From: an uncultured Pseudomonadales bacterium
Lineage (GTDB): Bacteria; Pseudomonadota; Gammaproteobacteria; Pseudomonadales; CANNCY01
Length of the DNA: 64,000 nucleotides
Reading direction: 5' to 3'
NCBI GenBank assembly: GCA_947503335.1
Contig: CANNCY010000001.1
Coordinates: forward strand, 1,026,958 to 1,090,957
Below, in pieces: positions 24,761-36,527 of the stretch. The stretch's first letter is position 1, and the number at the start of each line of letters is the position of its first letter. Under the pieces are notes generated by a model. It was given only the letters and a program-made list of their open reading frames with translations, made no database searches and had not been told where the DNA came from. A program made the translations under genes and the position numbers.

Positions 24761-25423
24761 TTGAGTAACAAAACCCTAGTGTGGGACACCCCCACCCGCT
24801 TATACCACTGGCTACTACTTATACACCTTGTCGCACTTTGGTATACCAGCAGCCCATTCAACGAAAAGATCCACCCGATCGTTGGGCAAAGTATTCTTGC
24901 GTTAGCTATCTTTCGCATCTTATGGGGCTTTATGGGTAGCCACCATAGCCGCTGGTTAAACATGCCATTCTCGCCGCGCAAGCTATTCGCATACCTGACC
25001 GGCAAAGGGCCACACTATACCGGGCATACCCCAGCAGGCGCCTACTTTAGTCTATTGGTGCCATTTATAATCATCGTTCAAGCCACCACTGGTCTAATGC
25101 ATACAGACGCCGTTTTCTATGATGGCCCGCTACGAGCGTACACCGCTGATGTCATCACAAAACAGGTAGGCGCTATTCACTCGCTTACATTCGATGGCTT
25201 GCTAGCATTTATCGCCATACACATCTCGGTCGTTATCGGCTACCTAGTAATCAAGAAAGACGCGCTATACAAATCTATGATTACGGGCTCTAAAGATACA
25301 ACGGGCGAGCCAAACGCTGCCTATTCGCTTGTTTTAGCACTAGTGCTTGCTGTAGGCTGCTACGCCCTTGTATTTGGCGGGCTGTCGATGATTCCTCAAC
25401 CTGTCATGGATTTCGGATTTTAA
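24761..25423 (+). CDS. cytochrome b561-type membrane haem protein
   Basis: A 220-residue protein starting at TTG; the VWDTPTRLYHW block that normally begins these proteins follows at once, which supports the start. Four or five hydrophobic segments (about 12-30, 38-57, 88-108, 143-165 and 180-205) carry the haem-ligand histidines (YHW, HTPAG, MHTD, AIHS, AIHIS). The family passes electrons between membrane quinol and periplasmic partners such as cytochrome c or hydrogenases. It lies between the transposase-like gene and an antiporter gene on the same strand, 15 bases upstream of the latter. Confidence 0.88.
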   Translation: MSNKTLVWDTPTRLYHWLLLIHLVALWYTSSPFNEKIHPIVGQSILALAIFRILWGFMGSHHSRWLNMPFSPRKLFAYLTGKGPHYTGHTPAGAYFSLLVPFIIIVQATTGLMHTDAVFYDGPLRAYTADVITKQVGAIHSLTFDGLLAFIAIHISVVIGYLVIKKDALYKSMITGSKDTTGEPNAAYSLVLALVLAVGCYALVFGGLSMIPQPVMDFGF

Positions 25424-25438
25424 GGTACACACAATAAT

Positions 25439-27657
<2,219 letters not shown>

Positions 27658-27681
27658 TCTTATAGGGCGAGTTTAAACCAT

Positions 27682-27712
27682 AAAAAAAGCGGCTAACTTA
27701 GCCGCTTTTTTT
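27682..27712. terminator. bidirectional terminator between hemF and the AbgT gene
   Basis: An AGCGGCT/AGCCGCT stem with a five-base loop, flanked by seven As and seven Ts, serves both convergent genes. A GGGCGAGT word lies just before it at 27665. Confidence 0.9.
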
Positions 27713-27727
27713 GTACCCAAGAAAAAT

Positions 27728-29314
27728 CTATGGTGTATAGAACGTTGGCGAACCAGGGCCAACTGGTAACGCGAAGATAAATGTCCATAGATAAAAGAAC
27801 AAACTCCAGCACACGATAAACACCATGGTATAAGGCAGCATGGTAGAGATCAGCGTACCGATACCAATGTTCTTATGGTACTTAGAGGCGATCGCCAAGA
27901 TCAGGCCAAAATAGCTCATCATCGGTGTGATCAGGTTGGTCGTTGAATCACCGATACGGTAAGCCGCCTGAATGGTCTCGGGTGCATAGCCAACCAACAT
28001 TAGCATTGGCACAAAGATTGGCGCGGTAACTGCCCATTGAGCTGATGCAGACCCCAAGCTTAGATTGATCACGCCGCATACTAGAATGAATAAGAAGAAT
28101 AGCTCTGGGCCACTTAAACCAGCTGACTCAAGCGCCTGCGCACCTACAACAGCGAGCACTGAGCCAAAGTTTGTCCATTTAAAGAACGCCACAAATTGCG
28201 CTGCGAAGAACACCAACACAATATAGGGGCCCATCGACGACATCGATTTACCCATCGCATTGATGGCATCTACATCGCTTTTCATGGTACCTACAACACG
28301 CCCGTACACAAAACCGGTGATCGCGAAGAAGAAGAAAATGTAAACCACAATACCCTTTAAGAACGGCGAGCCTTTCATCTCCATCGTCTCAGGGTTAAGC
28401 AATACACCGCCAAACTGAGGCATTACTGTAGCTGCTAGCACTAAACAAAAGGCCAATGCTGCTAGGCCGGCGTAGGCTAAGCCACGGTTTTCGGTTGCCG
28501 TAAGCTCATCACCACCTTCAACCTTGTTGCTCGCCAAGGCTTCGTGATCGGCCAGTGATTCGTCGTATGGCCCTAGCTTAGGCTCAACAATCTTTTCAGT
28601 AACAAAGGTAGCAAGGCCGGCAATCAAAAAGGTACTAGCGATCATAAAGAACCAGTTTGCCTCAGGGCCAACCGTATAGGTTGGGTCGATCATACGTGCG
28701 GCTTCTTCAGTGATACCACTCAATAATGGGTCAACTGTACCGATAAATAGGTTGGCCGAATAACCACCTGACACACCCGCAAACGCAGCAGCCAAACCTG
28801 CCAACGGGTGACGTCCTAACGAATGAAAGATCATCGCCGCTAGCGGAATCAATACAACATAACCCAGCTCTGACGCAGTATTCGATACAATGCCTGCAAA
28901 CACGATCGCGAACGTGACCATCGATTTAGGCGCGCCATATACCATCTTACGCATTAGCGCAGAAATAAGGCCCGAATGCTCGGCAATGCCTACACCTAAG
29001 ATCGCCACCAACACAGTGCCCAATGGCGCAAAGCCAGAAAAATTGGTTACTAAGCCGGTAACTATTCGCTGTAAGCCTTCGGCGTTGAGCAGGCTGACTA
29101 CTCTGATCATGCCATCATCGGCTACACCCGGTGCACCCGCTGGGCGCGGGTCAATCACCGCCACGTCAAAGTAACCAGCTACACCGCTAGCAACTAAAAT
29201 AAGGATACAAAAAGATGCGAAAAGGGTTACTGGGTGCGGAAGCAGGTTGCCTAGCCACTCAACAGTGTCTAAGAACCGCGTAAACAATGACCGTTTGGCC
29301 GCAGGATGATTCAT
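27728..29314 (-). CDS. AbgT-family transporter
   Basis: A 528-residue protein with about 11-12 membrane segments. It starts KRSLFTRFLDTVEWLGNLLPHPVTLFA and carries the family-specific re-entrant blocks SNTASELGYVVLIPLAA and GDSTTNLITPMMSYFGL. Founding members take up p-aminobenzoyl-glutamate, and others export sulphonamides using the proton gradient, so direction and substrate cannot be told here. A single gene with its own terminator shared with hemF. Confidence 0.93.
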   Translation of the reverse strand: MNHPAAKRSLFTRFLDTVEWLGNLLPHPVTLFASFCILILVASGVAGYFDVAVIDPRPAGAPGVADDGMIRVVSLLNAEGLQRIVTGLVTNFSGFAPLGTVLVAILGVGIAEHSGLISALMRKMVYGAPKSMVTFAIVFAGIVSNTASELGYVVLIPLAAMIFHSLGRHPLAGLAAAFAGVSGGYSANLFIGTVDPLLSGITEEAARMIDPTYTVGPEANWFFMIASTFLIAGLATFVTEKIVEPKLGPYDESLADHEALASNKVEGGDELTATENRGLAYAGLAALAFCLVLAATVMPQFGGVLLNPETMEMKGSPFLKGIVVYIFFFFAITGFVYGRVVGTMKSDVDAINAMGKSMSSMGPYIVLVFFAAQFVAFFKWTNFGSVLAVVGAQALESAGLSGPELFFLFILVCGVINLSLGSASAQWAVTAPIFVPMLMLVGYAPETIQAAYRIGDSTTNLITPMMSYFGLILAIASKYHKNIGIGTLISTMLPYTMVFIVCWSLFFYLWTFIFALPVGPGSPTFYTP

Positions 29315-29351
29315 AGCGCTCTCGATTAGTTTTTTCGGCGCCCATCATACC

Positions 29352-30323
29352 CTAGTTAAGGGTTATAACGATACTCACAAGCCCCATCAACACCACGAAC
29401 CAAAAGGCAAAGCTAACCCATTTGAGCAAAGCTTTAGGCGACTGACTGCGCCCTACTTTCGCCGAAAACCCTTTTAGGTTAAAAACGATCTTTGCCGACA
29501 CTACAACCGATACAAGGTTAATGCCTAACAAAAGAAGCGCGCCACCGGCTAACTGCCAACTATGCTGACTAGCAAATAAACCAGCAGCAACGGTTGGCGG
29601 CAACAGCGCCACGGCAACCATTACGCCTACCAAAACACTTGAAACACCTGCCGTTAGGCTTAGTGTTGCAGCAGCGCCTGATACTAGCGCTAAGGCTACG
29701 GCTTCGATGCCAACGTTTGCCCTTGCAAGCAGTTCGGGGGCAACAAAAGAACCAGACCAAAATGCACCCACAGCAATCGCGATAGAAATAGCTAAGGTGA
29801 TACCCACCAGGTTAGTGGCCACGCCCGAACGCACCATGCGCCAATCGCCAAGAGTTGAGCCATAGGCTATAGCGAGATTTGGCCCTAGCAATGGCGCAAT
29901 TACCATGGCACCAATAATCACCGCTACGTTATTTTCTAGTAGACCTAAGATTGCGACCACCGACGATAAGGCAACTAACCATAAAAAGTTGCTATTAAGT
30001 TCGGCGCCCTTAAGTACTTGGTTGTACAAGGCTTCGCGAGACTCGGTAGCTGCAGCTGTTTTCTCTTCTTGCGCTGTTTTAAGTTTCGGTAAGCCCGCTT
30101 CGACAGGCACTACAATCAACGTGTAGCCCGTTTGACCACCGAAATACTCTTGAACTAAATCTAAAACGACCTGTTGCTTATTTGAATGAACCAACAAACG
30201 CATAGCAACTCGCCCATCATCACCCTTTTGACCCAGGCGAAAATCAATGGCTTCGCATACTTTCGCTAAACGACGGATGTCATCGATATGGCGCTCGTCT
30301 GCGAGTAGCTCAATAAGCTTCAT
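29352..30323 (-). CDS. DUF389 membrane protein
   Basis: A 323-residue protein. An N-terminal cytosolic alpha/beta region (about 1-95) is followed by six hydrophobic segments in the DUF389 order, starting NSNFLWLVALSSVVAILGLLENNVAVIIGAMVIAPLLGPNLAIAYG, where the ENNVAVIIGAMVIAPLLGP signature is exact. The function of the family is not established; a transport role is often suggested. It lies three bases after the stop codon of the LysR regulator gene, so the two are probably co-transcribed. Confidence 0.9.
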   Translation of the reverse strand: MKLIELLADERHIDDIRRLAKVCEAIDFRLGQKGDDGRVAMRLLVHSNKQQVVLDLVQEYFGGQTGYTLIVVPVEAGLPKLKTAQEEKTAAATESREALYNQVLKGAELNSNFLWLVALSSVVAILGLLENNVAVIIGAMVIAPLLGPNLAIAYGSTLGDWRMVRSGVATNLVGITLAISIAIAVGAFWSGSFVAPELLARANVGIEAVALALVSGAAATLSLTAGVSSVLVGVMVAVALLPPTVAAGLFASQHSWQLAGGALLLLGINLVSVVVSAKIVFNLKGFSAKVGRSQSPKALLKWVSFAFWFVVLMGLVSIVITLN

Positions 30324-30326
30324 AGA

Positions 30327-31280
30327 TTATCCTGCGTTCTGCTGCACGGGGTTTGACCTTGCAAGGCCATCAACTGGTATCACATGGGTAGCATGATGCT
30401 TTTCGCAATATTCAGCAAGAGTTGCTCCTATCACGTCGACATAATCGTCTAACTGAGCATCTGCCCGATAAACAAGGTAGTACATAATCTGCGCTTGTAA
30501 ATTTGAAGCAACGGGTATCAATGACCCTTCGGCAAGATCTTGGCGCGCAGCTATACGAGGCAACAAAGCGATGCCTAACCCTGCACGGGCTGCAGCAACA
30601 ACCGATAACTTGTTATCTAACACCTGCTGTCTAGTTGCGTCGAAATCAATTTCGATATTTTCTTGCTGAAAGATCAACCAATCATCATCTAACGCAACCC
30701 TAACAATGTGGGCATCTTCTATACCCACGCCATCGGCATCAATGACGTGATTTACAAAATAACTAGGTGCACAATACAAACCCATTTCGACACGAGCAAA
30801 GGGTTTAGCAACGAGGTCGTCGCTATGACCCGAATAAGGCCTTAGCGCAACGTCGACGATCGACTGTTCAATATGCGCGACGGTATCGTCTGCCCTCATC
30901 TCGACCGGCAAATCAGGAAACAAATGCCTTAGCTGAACTAACGCGTGCGTTAACAAAAGAGTAGACACAACAGACGAACCACCTAATCGTAGTTCTGACA
31001 AATCATGGTCAGATTCTAACAAACCTAAACCCTGTTGAAGTTCATCAAACACTTTAGAACTAGTATCAAAAAGAATTTGCCCCGCATCGGTTAACGACAG
31101 GTCTGTTCGCTGTGATCGTAGCAAAAGTTTTTTGTCTAATAGTTCTTCAAGCTTTTTTATTTGATAGCTAACACTAGATTGATTAACACAGAGTACGTCA
31201 GCAGCTTTAGTAAAACTTTTTTGCTGAGCAACTGTGTGAAACACGTGCAGATAAGGCAGTAGCGCTTTTAAGTTATGCAT
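30327..31280 (-). CDS. LysR-type transcription regulator
   Basis: A 317-residue protein. The N-terminal winged helix-turn-helix (KSFTKAADVLCVNQSSVSYQIKKLEELL, about 21-48) is of the GcvA-like kind, followed by the periplasmic-binding-type effector domain. It is divergent from the amine oxidase gene at 31433 and shares a 152-base gap with it that contains the dyad ATATCG-TGCG-CGATAT (31339-31354), a plausible operator. It most likely controls that oxidase or its own operon with the DUF389 gene. The effector is unknown. Confidence 0.92.
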   Translation of the reverse strand: MHNLKALLPYLHVFHTVAQQKSFTKAADVLCVNQSSVSYQIKKLEELLDKKLLLRSQRTDLSLTDAGQILFDTSSKVFDELQQGLGLLESDHDLSELRLGGSSVVSTLLLTHALVQLRHLFPDLPVEMRADDTVAHIEQSIVDVALRPYSGHSDDLVAKPFARVEMGLYCAPSYFVNHVIDADGVGIEDAHIVRVALDDDWLIFQQENIEIDFDATRQQVLDNKLSVVAAARAGLGIALLPRIAARQDLAEGSLIPVASNLQAQIMYYLVYRADAQLDDYVDVIGATLAEYCEKHHATHVIPVDGLARSNPVQQNAG

Positions 31281-31338
31281 AAATCAGATAACTAACATCG
31301 AATATTTTTATTTTACAGACTGAGCGTATCAATCGATT

Positions 31339-31354
31339 ATATCGTGCGCGATAT
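31339..31354. promoter_or_regulatory. dyad between LysR and amine oxidase genes
   Basis: Six-base arms ATATCG/CGATAT separated by TGCG, near the centre of the divergent intergenic gap. LysR proteins bind imperfect dyads in such gaps. The placement supports an operator role, but the T-N11-A consensus is not obvious. Confidence 0.35.
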
Positions 31355-31432
31355 TTGTCGCGCCAACTATCTTAACTAAAAATACTAGGCACTAACATTG
31401 ATTAGGCCACAAAATTAGACAATGGAGTATGT

Positions 31433-33103
31433 ATGTCGTTCAGGTCATTTAGGAATGATAACGCTGTTACACGCGCAATTCGCCGCGTAAACCTAGTTCA
31501 CTCGCTTGCAGAAAAAACTGGTCGCCCAGTTGAAGAGTTGCTACAAGAGCGTCACGAATTTGAAGCAAACGCGCGTAAAAACGCAAACAACAAGGAGCGT
31601 CGTAGCTTTATTAAAGCGATGGGCGCTGGTGCTATGGCTGCAGGCGCGACGCCCGCTATGGCTAAGATTGGTGGTAACACCAACAACCCAGGCCGTGTAG
31701 CAGTAATCGGTTCAGGCCTTGCAGGTATGCGTACTGCCCACCGCCTATGGCACTACGGCCACCAGTGTAAAGTGTACGAAGCAAACACCCGTATCGGTGG
31801 TCGTGCGTTTTCTACACGTGGTTACTTCGACGACAATATGATCGTTGAGCGTGGTGGCGAATTCATCAACACTAACCACTCTGCAATCCGTAACCTATGT
31901 CATCAGTTAAACCTTAAGCTAGAAACAGTTTACGCAGGTTCTGCAGGCGGTGACGAGCCTTTGTTCTTCACTAACGGTAACCTTTGGACAGAAGAAAAGC
32001 TTAATGCTGACTGGGGCTACGTATATGAATCATTCAAGCGTGGTGAAGTTGCAGCACCTTGGCAGCCAACTTACGCTAGCCACAACGCTGAGCACGTACG
32101 TCTAGATAACCTAAACACTAACGATTGGTTAGACGAGCTAGGTGTAGGCGCAAACAGTGACTTTGGTCAGCTAATGCAGACTAACGTTATTTCTGAATAC
32201 GGCCTACGCCCAGAAGAATCACCTGCACTTAACCTTCTATACCTACTAGGTTGGAACTCGCGCTCTTCAGCAGAGCCGATCACTGGTGGTGACGAGAAGT
32301 ACCACGTAGTTGGTGGTAACGATCAGATCATCTACGGCATGCTAAACGATATGCCTAGCGGCACGGTAGAAACAGGCAAGGCGCTAACTGCGGTAACTGG
32401 CCCAGCGATGGGTCCATACACCCTAACCTTCGAAGACGGCACTGTAGATACCTGCGACCAGCTAGTAATGGCGATTCCGTTCACTAAGGTTCGTGAAATC
32501 GAATTCTCACCAGCAATCTGGGAGTCGTTCGGCTTTGCTAAGCAAGAATGTATCAACAAGTTAACCTATGGTACTAACGGCAAGCTACACGTACAGACTG
32601 CTAACAAGCCTTGGCTTGGCACTCGCAATGTAGACGGCCACGACGTTCACATGAACGGTGTTGCCTACTCTGGTGCTGATGGCTGGATTGTATCTTGGGA
32701 TACTCAATCAACTAGCGACAACCAACGCGGTGTTCTATGTGACTACCTAGGCGGTGATCGTGGTGCTAACCTAACGTCGAACGGCCCATTCTCTGAAGCA
32801 GATGCTGGTGATGTAAACACTTTCTTGACAGAAATCGACGAAGTATTTACTGGTGTTAAAGATGCCTACGAAGGTAAGGCACTTGTGTCTAACTGGACAG
32901 CTAACCCATACACCCACGGCAGCTACAGCTCACCAGGTATGGGCGAGTACACTAGCTTCTGGGGTTCTCAGTGGGAGCGTGACACTACCAACAAGATCTT
33001 GTTTGCTGGTGAACAGTCTTCACAAGAGACCTGGGGTTTCTTAAGCGGCGCAATTGACTCGGGCGAGTTGGCTGCAAAGCGTCTAGTAAACAAGAATGCT
33101 TAA
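31433..33103 (+). CDS. Tat-exported flavin amine oxidase
   Basis: A 556-residue flavoprotein. Residues 54-77 (KERRSFIKAMGAGAMAAGATPAMA) are a twin-arginine signal, unusually placed after a ~50-residue hydrophilic leader. The FAD-binding GxGxxG is VIGSGLAGMRTA near residue 92, with RIGGRAF near 120 and the closing FAD motif FAGEQSSQETWGFLSGAIDSGELAA near 525-550, as in monoamine/polyamine oxidases. It would oxidise an amine or amino acid in the periplasm, giving the aldehyde or keto acid, ammonia and peroxide. It has a strong terminator and a divergent LysR gene. Confidence 0.88.
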   Translation: MSFRSFRNDNAVTRAIRRVNLVHSLAEKTGRPVEELLQERHEFEANARKNANNKERRSFIKAMGAGAMAAGATPAMAKIGGNTNNPGRVAVIGSGLAGMRTAHRLWHYGHQCKVYEANTRIGGRAFSTRGYFDDNMIVERGGEFINTNHSAIRNLCHQLNLKLETVYAGSAGGDEPLFFTNGNLWTEEKLNADWGYVYESFKRGEVAAPWQPTYASHNAEHVRLDNLNTNDWLDELGVGANSDFGQLMQTNVISEYGLRPEESPALNLLYLLGWNSRSSAEPITGGDEKYHVVGGNDQIIYGMLNDMPSGTVETGKALTAVTGPAMGPYTLTFEDGTVDTCDQLVMAIPFTKVREIEFSPAIWESFGFAKQECINKLTYGTNGKLHVQTANKPWLGTRNVDGHDVHMNGVAYSGADGWIVSWDTQSTSDNQRGVLCDYLGGDRGANLTSNGPFSEADAGDVNTFLTEIDEVFTGVKDAYEGKALVSNWTANPYTHGSYSSPGMGEYTSFWGSQWERDTTNKILFAGEQSSQETWGFLSGAIDSGELAAKRLVNKNA

Positions 33104-33123
33104 TCGCTGATTTACTTGCTAAC

Positions 33124-33152
33124 AAAAAAGGCACCCTCGGGTGCCTTTTTTT
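33124..33152. terminator. bidirectional terminator after the amine oxidase gene
   Basis: A GGCACC/GGTGCC stem with loop CTCG, flanked by six As and seven Ts, lies between the convergent oxidase and antiporter genes. Confidence 0.92.
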
Positions 33153-33171
33153 ATTGCCTTGATTCTAACAA

Positions 33172-34551
33172 TTAATAGAACAAACCAAGAAGAATAAAAC
33201 CGACCGACGCAATCGCCCCTGCCCGCATTGCAAACGGTAACTGAGTACGCACGTGCTCGATGTGCTCGGTACCCGCCGCTAATGATGAAACGATAGTTGT
33301 ATCGCTAATCGGCGACGAATGATCACCAAAGATGCCACCTGACAGCACGCAGGCTACAAGCAGTGCCGGCTCGATACCTAGATGCATAGCGATAGGTATA
33401 GCGATCGGCATCATGATCGAGAAGGTACCCCAGCTTGAGCCTACCGAGAACGCAATCGCGCCCGACAGCCAGAACACCACAACAGGTATTAACCAATGCG
33501 GAATCCACTCACCAGCGAAAGACGATACATACTCGCCCACGCCTAGCGCCTTAGCCACCGTACCAAGCGCTAACGCCAACACTAGCATAATTGCTATTGG
33601 CAATAGCTTACCGGCACCCTCGATCCAGACATCTGTTAATCTATTTAGTGTCATCATACGTTGCGAAAGAACCATGATCGACAATACTGCTAACGCTGCA
33701 ACACTCGCCCACAATACACTGGTCGAACCTGACCCCTTTAGAATTACACCATCACCGGTGATCCAAAGACCTAAGGGCATCATGGCAATCAATACAGCCA
33801 TTGGAATGAGCATATTATAGGCGCGCGGTGTTACATCGGGCTCTGTTTGAAAACTAACAGGCTCATCATCATATGCCTGCGCCTTTGCCTCGGCCTGCCC
33901 CATCGCACCAGGGTTATAGTTGGTCGCGATACTGTACGCAGCAATACCCACTGCTGTTAGCGCGTATAAATTAAGAGGAATACTCATCAGTAACACTGAC
34001 AGTGCGTTTTCGACACCCAGACCATCGAGCAAACCTAGATTGAATGCACCCCAAGCATTTAACGGAATCAAAATACAAATCGGTGCAGACGTTGAGTCGA
34101 TGATATAAGCAAGCTTTTCGCGAGAGATCTTGTAACGGTCGTATAACGGCCTGCTTACCGTACCACTTACAAGCAACGTGATATTTGATTCGATAAAGAT
34201 GACAATACCCAGTATCCAGCTTAGCCACTGTGCACGCTTGCCACTGTTAACCCACTGCTGGCGTTCTAACGCCGACACAAAGCCTTTAACGGCACCTGAG
34301 CGCTCTAGCGTATAAATGAACGCTCCAATGATTAACGTAAACGATAAGATCTTGGCATCACCAGGATTTCCTAATACTGAAATCACGGCATCAAGCGACT
34401 CGGCAAACGAAGCTAAAACACCTTGCCCGTTAAGCAGCAAGTAGCCTAGCCAGATGCCAGCAAACAACGATAGATATACTTGGCGAGTCGCCAAACATAA
34501 GCCAATAGCAATTAACGGCGGTAACAGCGCCGTCCAGTTAGGATCGATCAT
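33172..34551 (-). CDS. Na+/H+ antiporter NhaC-family protein
   Basis: A 459-residue transporter with about 11 membrane segments. Typical NhaC blocks are SLFAGIWLGYLLL near residue 30, IESNITLLVSGTVSRPLYDRYKISREKLAYIIDSTSAPICIL near 120-160, and GSSWGTFSIMMPIAIPIA...LLVACVLSGGIFGDHSSPISDTTIVSS near 370-420. It exchanges sodium or another ion for protons. It is different from, and only distantly related to, the antiporter at 25439. A 91-base gap separates it from the SDR gene upstream. Confidence 0.9.
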   Translation of the reverse strand: MIDPNWTALLPPLIAIGLCLATRQVYLSLFAGIWLGYLLLNGQGVLASFAESLDAVISVLGNPGDAKILSFTLIIGAFIYTLERSGAVKGFVSALERQQWVNSGKRAQWLSWILGIVIFIESNITLLVSGTVSRPLYDRYKISREKLAYIIDSTSAPICILIPLNAWGAFNLGLLDGLGVENALSVLLMSIPLNLYALTAVGIAAYSIATNYNPGAMGQAEAKAQAYDDEPVSFQTEPDVTPRAYNMLIPMAVLIAMMPLGLWITGDGVILKGSGSTSVLWASVAALAVLSIMVLSQRMMTLNRLTDVWIEGAGKLLPIAIMLVLALALGTVAKALGVGEYVSSFAGEWIPHWLIPVVVFWLSGAIAFSVGSSWGTFSIMMPIAIPIAMHLGIEPALLVACVLSGGIFGDHSSPISDTTIVSSLAAGTEHIEHVRTQLPFAMRAGAIASVGFILLGLFY

Positions 34552-34642
34552 TTTATTATCAATACCTTAAAAGCAAAAACGGCGCTTAGTGTAACCTAAG
34601 CGCCGCAGGGTTAGTAATCGAAATTACTTATAAGCATATAGC

Positions 34643-35371
34643 TTAGCGAGCCGCCATACGAATACCACCGTCAAGACGAATCGTTTCGCCGTTGATGTAG
34701 CTGTTTTCAATAATATGGCCTACCAGTTTTGCAAAATCATTCGGCTCACCTAAGCGCTTAGGCGACTGAACCATTTGGCTTAAACTGTCTTGCACCTTAT
34801 CAGGCATAGCCGCAACCATTGGCGTCATAAATACGCCAGGCGCGATGGTGTTAACACGAATACCTAAGCTACCCAAATCGCGCGCCATTGGTAGCGTCAT
34901 ACCCGCTACGCCAGCTTTACTAGCGGCGTAAGCCACCTGCCCCATCTGCCCATCGAACGCAGCAACAGATGCAGTATTGATGATGACTCCTCGCAGACCG
35001 TCAGCATTGGGGTCGTTTGCCGACATTAAAGCACTCGCCTGTGAACAAACGTTGAAGGTACCCACAAGGTTCACTTGAATCGCCTTTGCAAACAGGCTCG
35101 CATCATGCACGCCCTTACTACCAAAGGTTTTAGCAGCTGGCGCAATACCTGCGCAATTTACAACAACCTGTAACGGTCCTAACTCGCCCACCTGCTGCAT
35201 CACTGATTCAATTGCAGAGGCATCGGTTACATCGGTCTCAAAGTAGGTAACATCATCTCTACTAGGTTGCTGTCGGTCTAGCACTACTATCTGGTATGTA
35301 TTGATTAACTCATCGACAACGGCTGCACCCAACCCTGATGCACCACCGGTAATTAACGCTACAGGCTTCAT
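34643..35371 (-). CDS. short-chain dehydrogenase of the HSD10 / 3-hydroxyacyl-CoA type
   Basis: A 242-residue NAD-dependent enzyme. The Rossmann motif is TGGASGLG (residues 8-15), then NCAG near 94 and the catalytic Ser-Tyr-Lys as NTASVAAFDGQMGQVAYAASKAG (Tyr near 155). The close match in length and the IAPGVFMTPM...LDGG ending are typical of 2-methyl-3-hydroxyacyl-CoA dehydrogenases in isoleucine and fatty-acid breakdown. It overlaps the end of the leucine dehydrogenase gene by four bases (ATGA), so both probably serve branched-chain amino acid degradation. Confidence 0.88.
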   Translation of the reverse strand: MKPVALITGGASGLGAAVVDELINTYQIVVLDRQQPSRDDVTYFETDVTDASAIESVMQQVGELGPLQVVVNCAGIAPAAKTFGSKGVHDASLFAKAIQVNLVGTFNVCSQASALMSANDPNADGLRGVIINTASVAAFDGQMGQVAYAASKAGVAGMTLPMARDLGSLGIRVNTIAPGVFMTPMVAAMPDKVQDSLSQMVQSPKRLGEPNDFAKLVGHIIENSYINGETIRLDGGIRMAAR

Positions 35372-36402
35372 GAATCGCTCCTCAAAATATGTTCGGCAAG
35401 CTGATCAGCAGCCATCGCTGGCGAACAGCCCTGGGTTCTGGCACTTTCAAAGACCTGAATTAATCGGCCCGCAATGGCACTAACCGATTGGTTAATTTGT
35501 TGCTGATCTAACAAACCCTGTGTTTGATAGTAGGCATCAATGATACCACCGGCGTTAATCAAATAATCGGGCGCATATAAAATACCTTTAAACATAAGCT
35601 TTTGAGCAATGCCATCATGTGCAAGCTGATTGTTGGCGGCACCCGCAATAATAGTAGCGTCGGTTTCAGCTATAAATTGATCGTTGATCGCAGCACCCAT
35701 TGCACAGGGTGCAAACACTAAAGCGCCCGATCGGTGAATCTGATCAAGGCCAACCTCGGTAGCACCTAGCGCTATCGCTTTATCTAGATTATCGCGATTA
35801 ACATCGCACACCAGCACGCTGGCGCCCGCTTGAATCAGATGATTGATTAGGTGACGCCCTACATTACCAGCGCCCTGCACTGCCACAGTTACATTGTGCA
35901 GCGACTTATCGTAACGCCACTTGACGGCAGCCTCGATCGACAGAAACACGCCCAGTGCCGTACTTGGTGACGGGTCACCACCAGCAGCATGATTGTGATT
36001 AACACCTGCAACATGCTCGGTAACTCGCCCCATTTCAGCCAAATCAGCTACCGACGTACCTGAATCTTCGGCAGCGATATATCGACCATTAAGTCGATCA
36101 ACGAATCGACCCATTGCCTGCATAAGATCAGGCGACTTTAACGTGTGGGGGTTACCTACGATCACTGACTTACCGCCACCTAATGGCAAGCCCGCCAATG
36201 CGGTTTTATAACTCATCCCTTGCGAGAGACGAAGTACATCATTAAGCGCTTGATCGTCGTCGACATATTCGAACATGCGACAACCACCTAATGCAGGGCC
36301 TCGTTTTGACGAGTGTACCGCGATGATAGCGCGAAGCCCGGTTGACTCATCTACGTGATGGGTTACCAACTCGTGCCCATTAAAACTTGGATGGTTAAAC
36401 AT
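35368..36402 (-). CDS. Leu/Phe/Val dehydrogenase family enzyme
   Basis: A 344-residue amino acid dehydrogenase. The ATG at 36402 is preferred to one 48 bases upstream because GAGG precedes it and the known family begins near this point. The glycine-rich block GPALGGCRMF, catalytic Lys in LPLGGGKSVI, Asp in AEDSGTS, and NAD fold VAVQGAGNVG are all present. It deaminates leucine or a similar amino acid to the keto acid with NAD. It contains a GGGCGAGT word read as the rare codons GGG-CGA (36023). First gene of a two-gene operon. Confidence 0.92.
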   Translation of the reverse strand: MFNHPSFNGHELVTHHVDESTGLRAIIAVHSSKRGPALGGCRMFEYVDDDQALNDVLRLSQGMSYKTALAGLPLGGGKSVIVGNPHTLKSPDLMQAMGRFVDRLNGRYIAAEDSGTSVADLAEMGRVTEHVAGVNHNHAAGGDPSPSTALGVFLSIEAAVKWRYDKSLHNVTVAVQGAGNVGRHLINHLIQAGASVLVCDVNRDNLDKAIALGATEVGLDQIHRSGALVFAPCAMGAAINDQFIAETDATIIAGAANNQLAHDGIAQKLMFKGILYAPDYLINAGGIIDAYYQTQGLLDQQQINQSVSAIAGRLIQVFESARTQGCSPAMAADQLAEHILRSDS

Positions 36403-36527
36403 GCCTGCCTCATATTGTTCATTATTATTAAAAACAATATAGGCGAGCATTAGGCTAATAATTATGCAAAAGAATCTTTTAAGTGTCGCTATGCGAATAA
36501 TTTATGCCGTAGCGAGCGGCCAATTGA

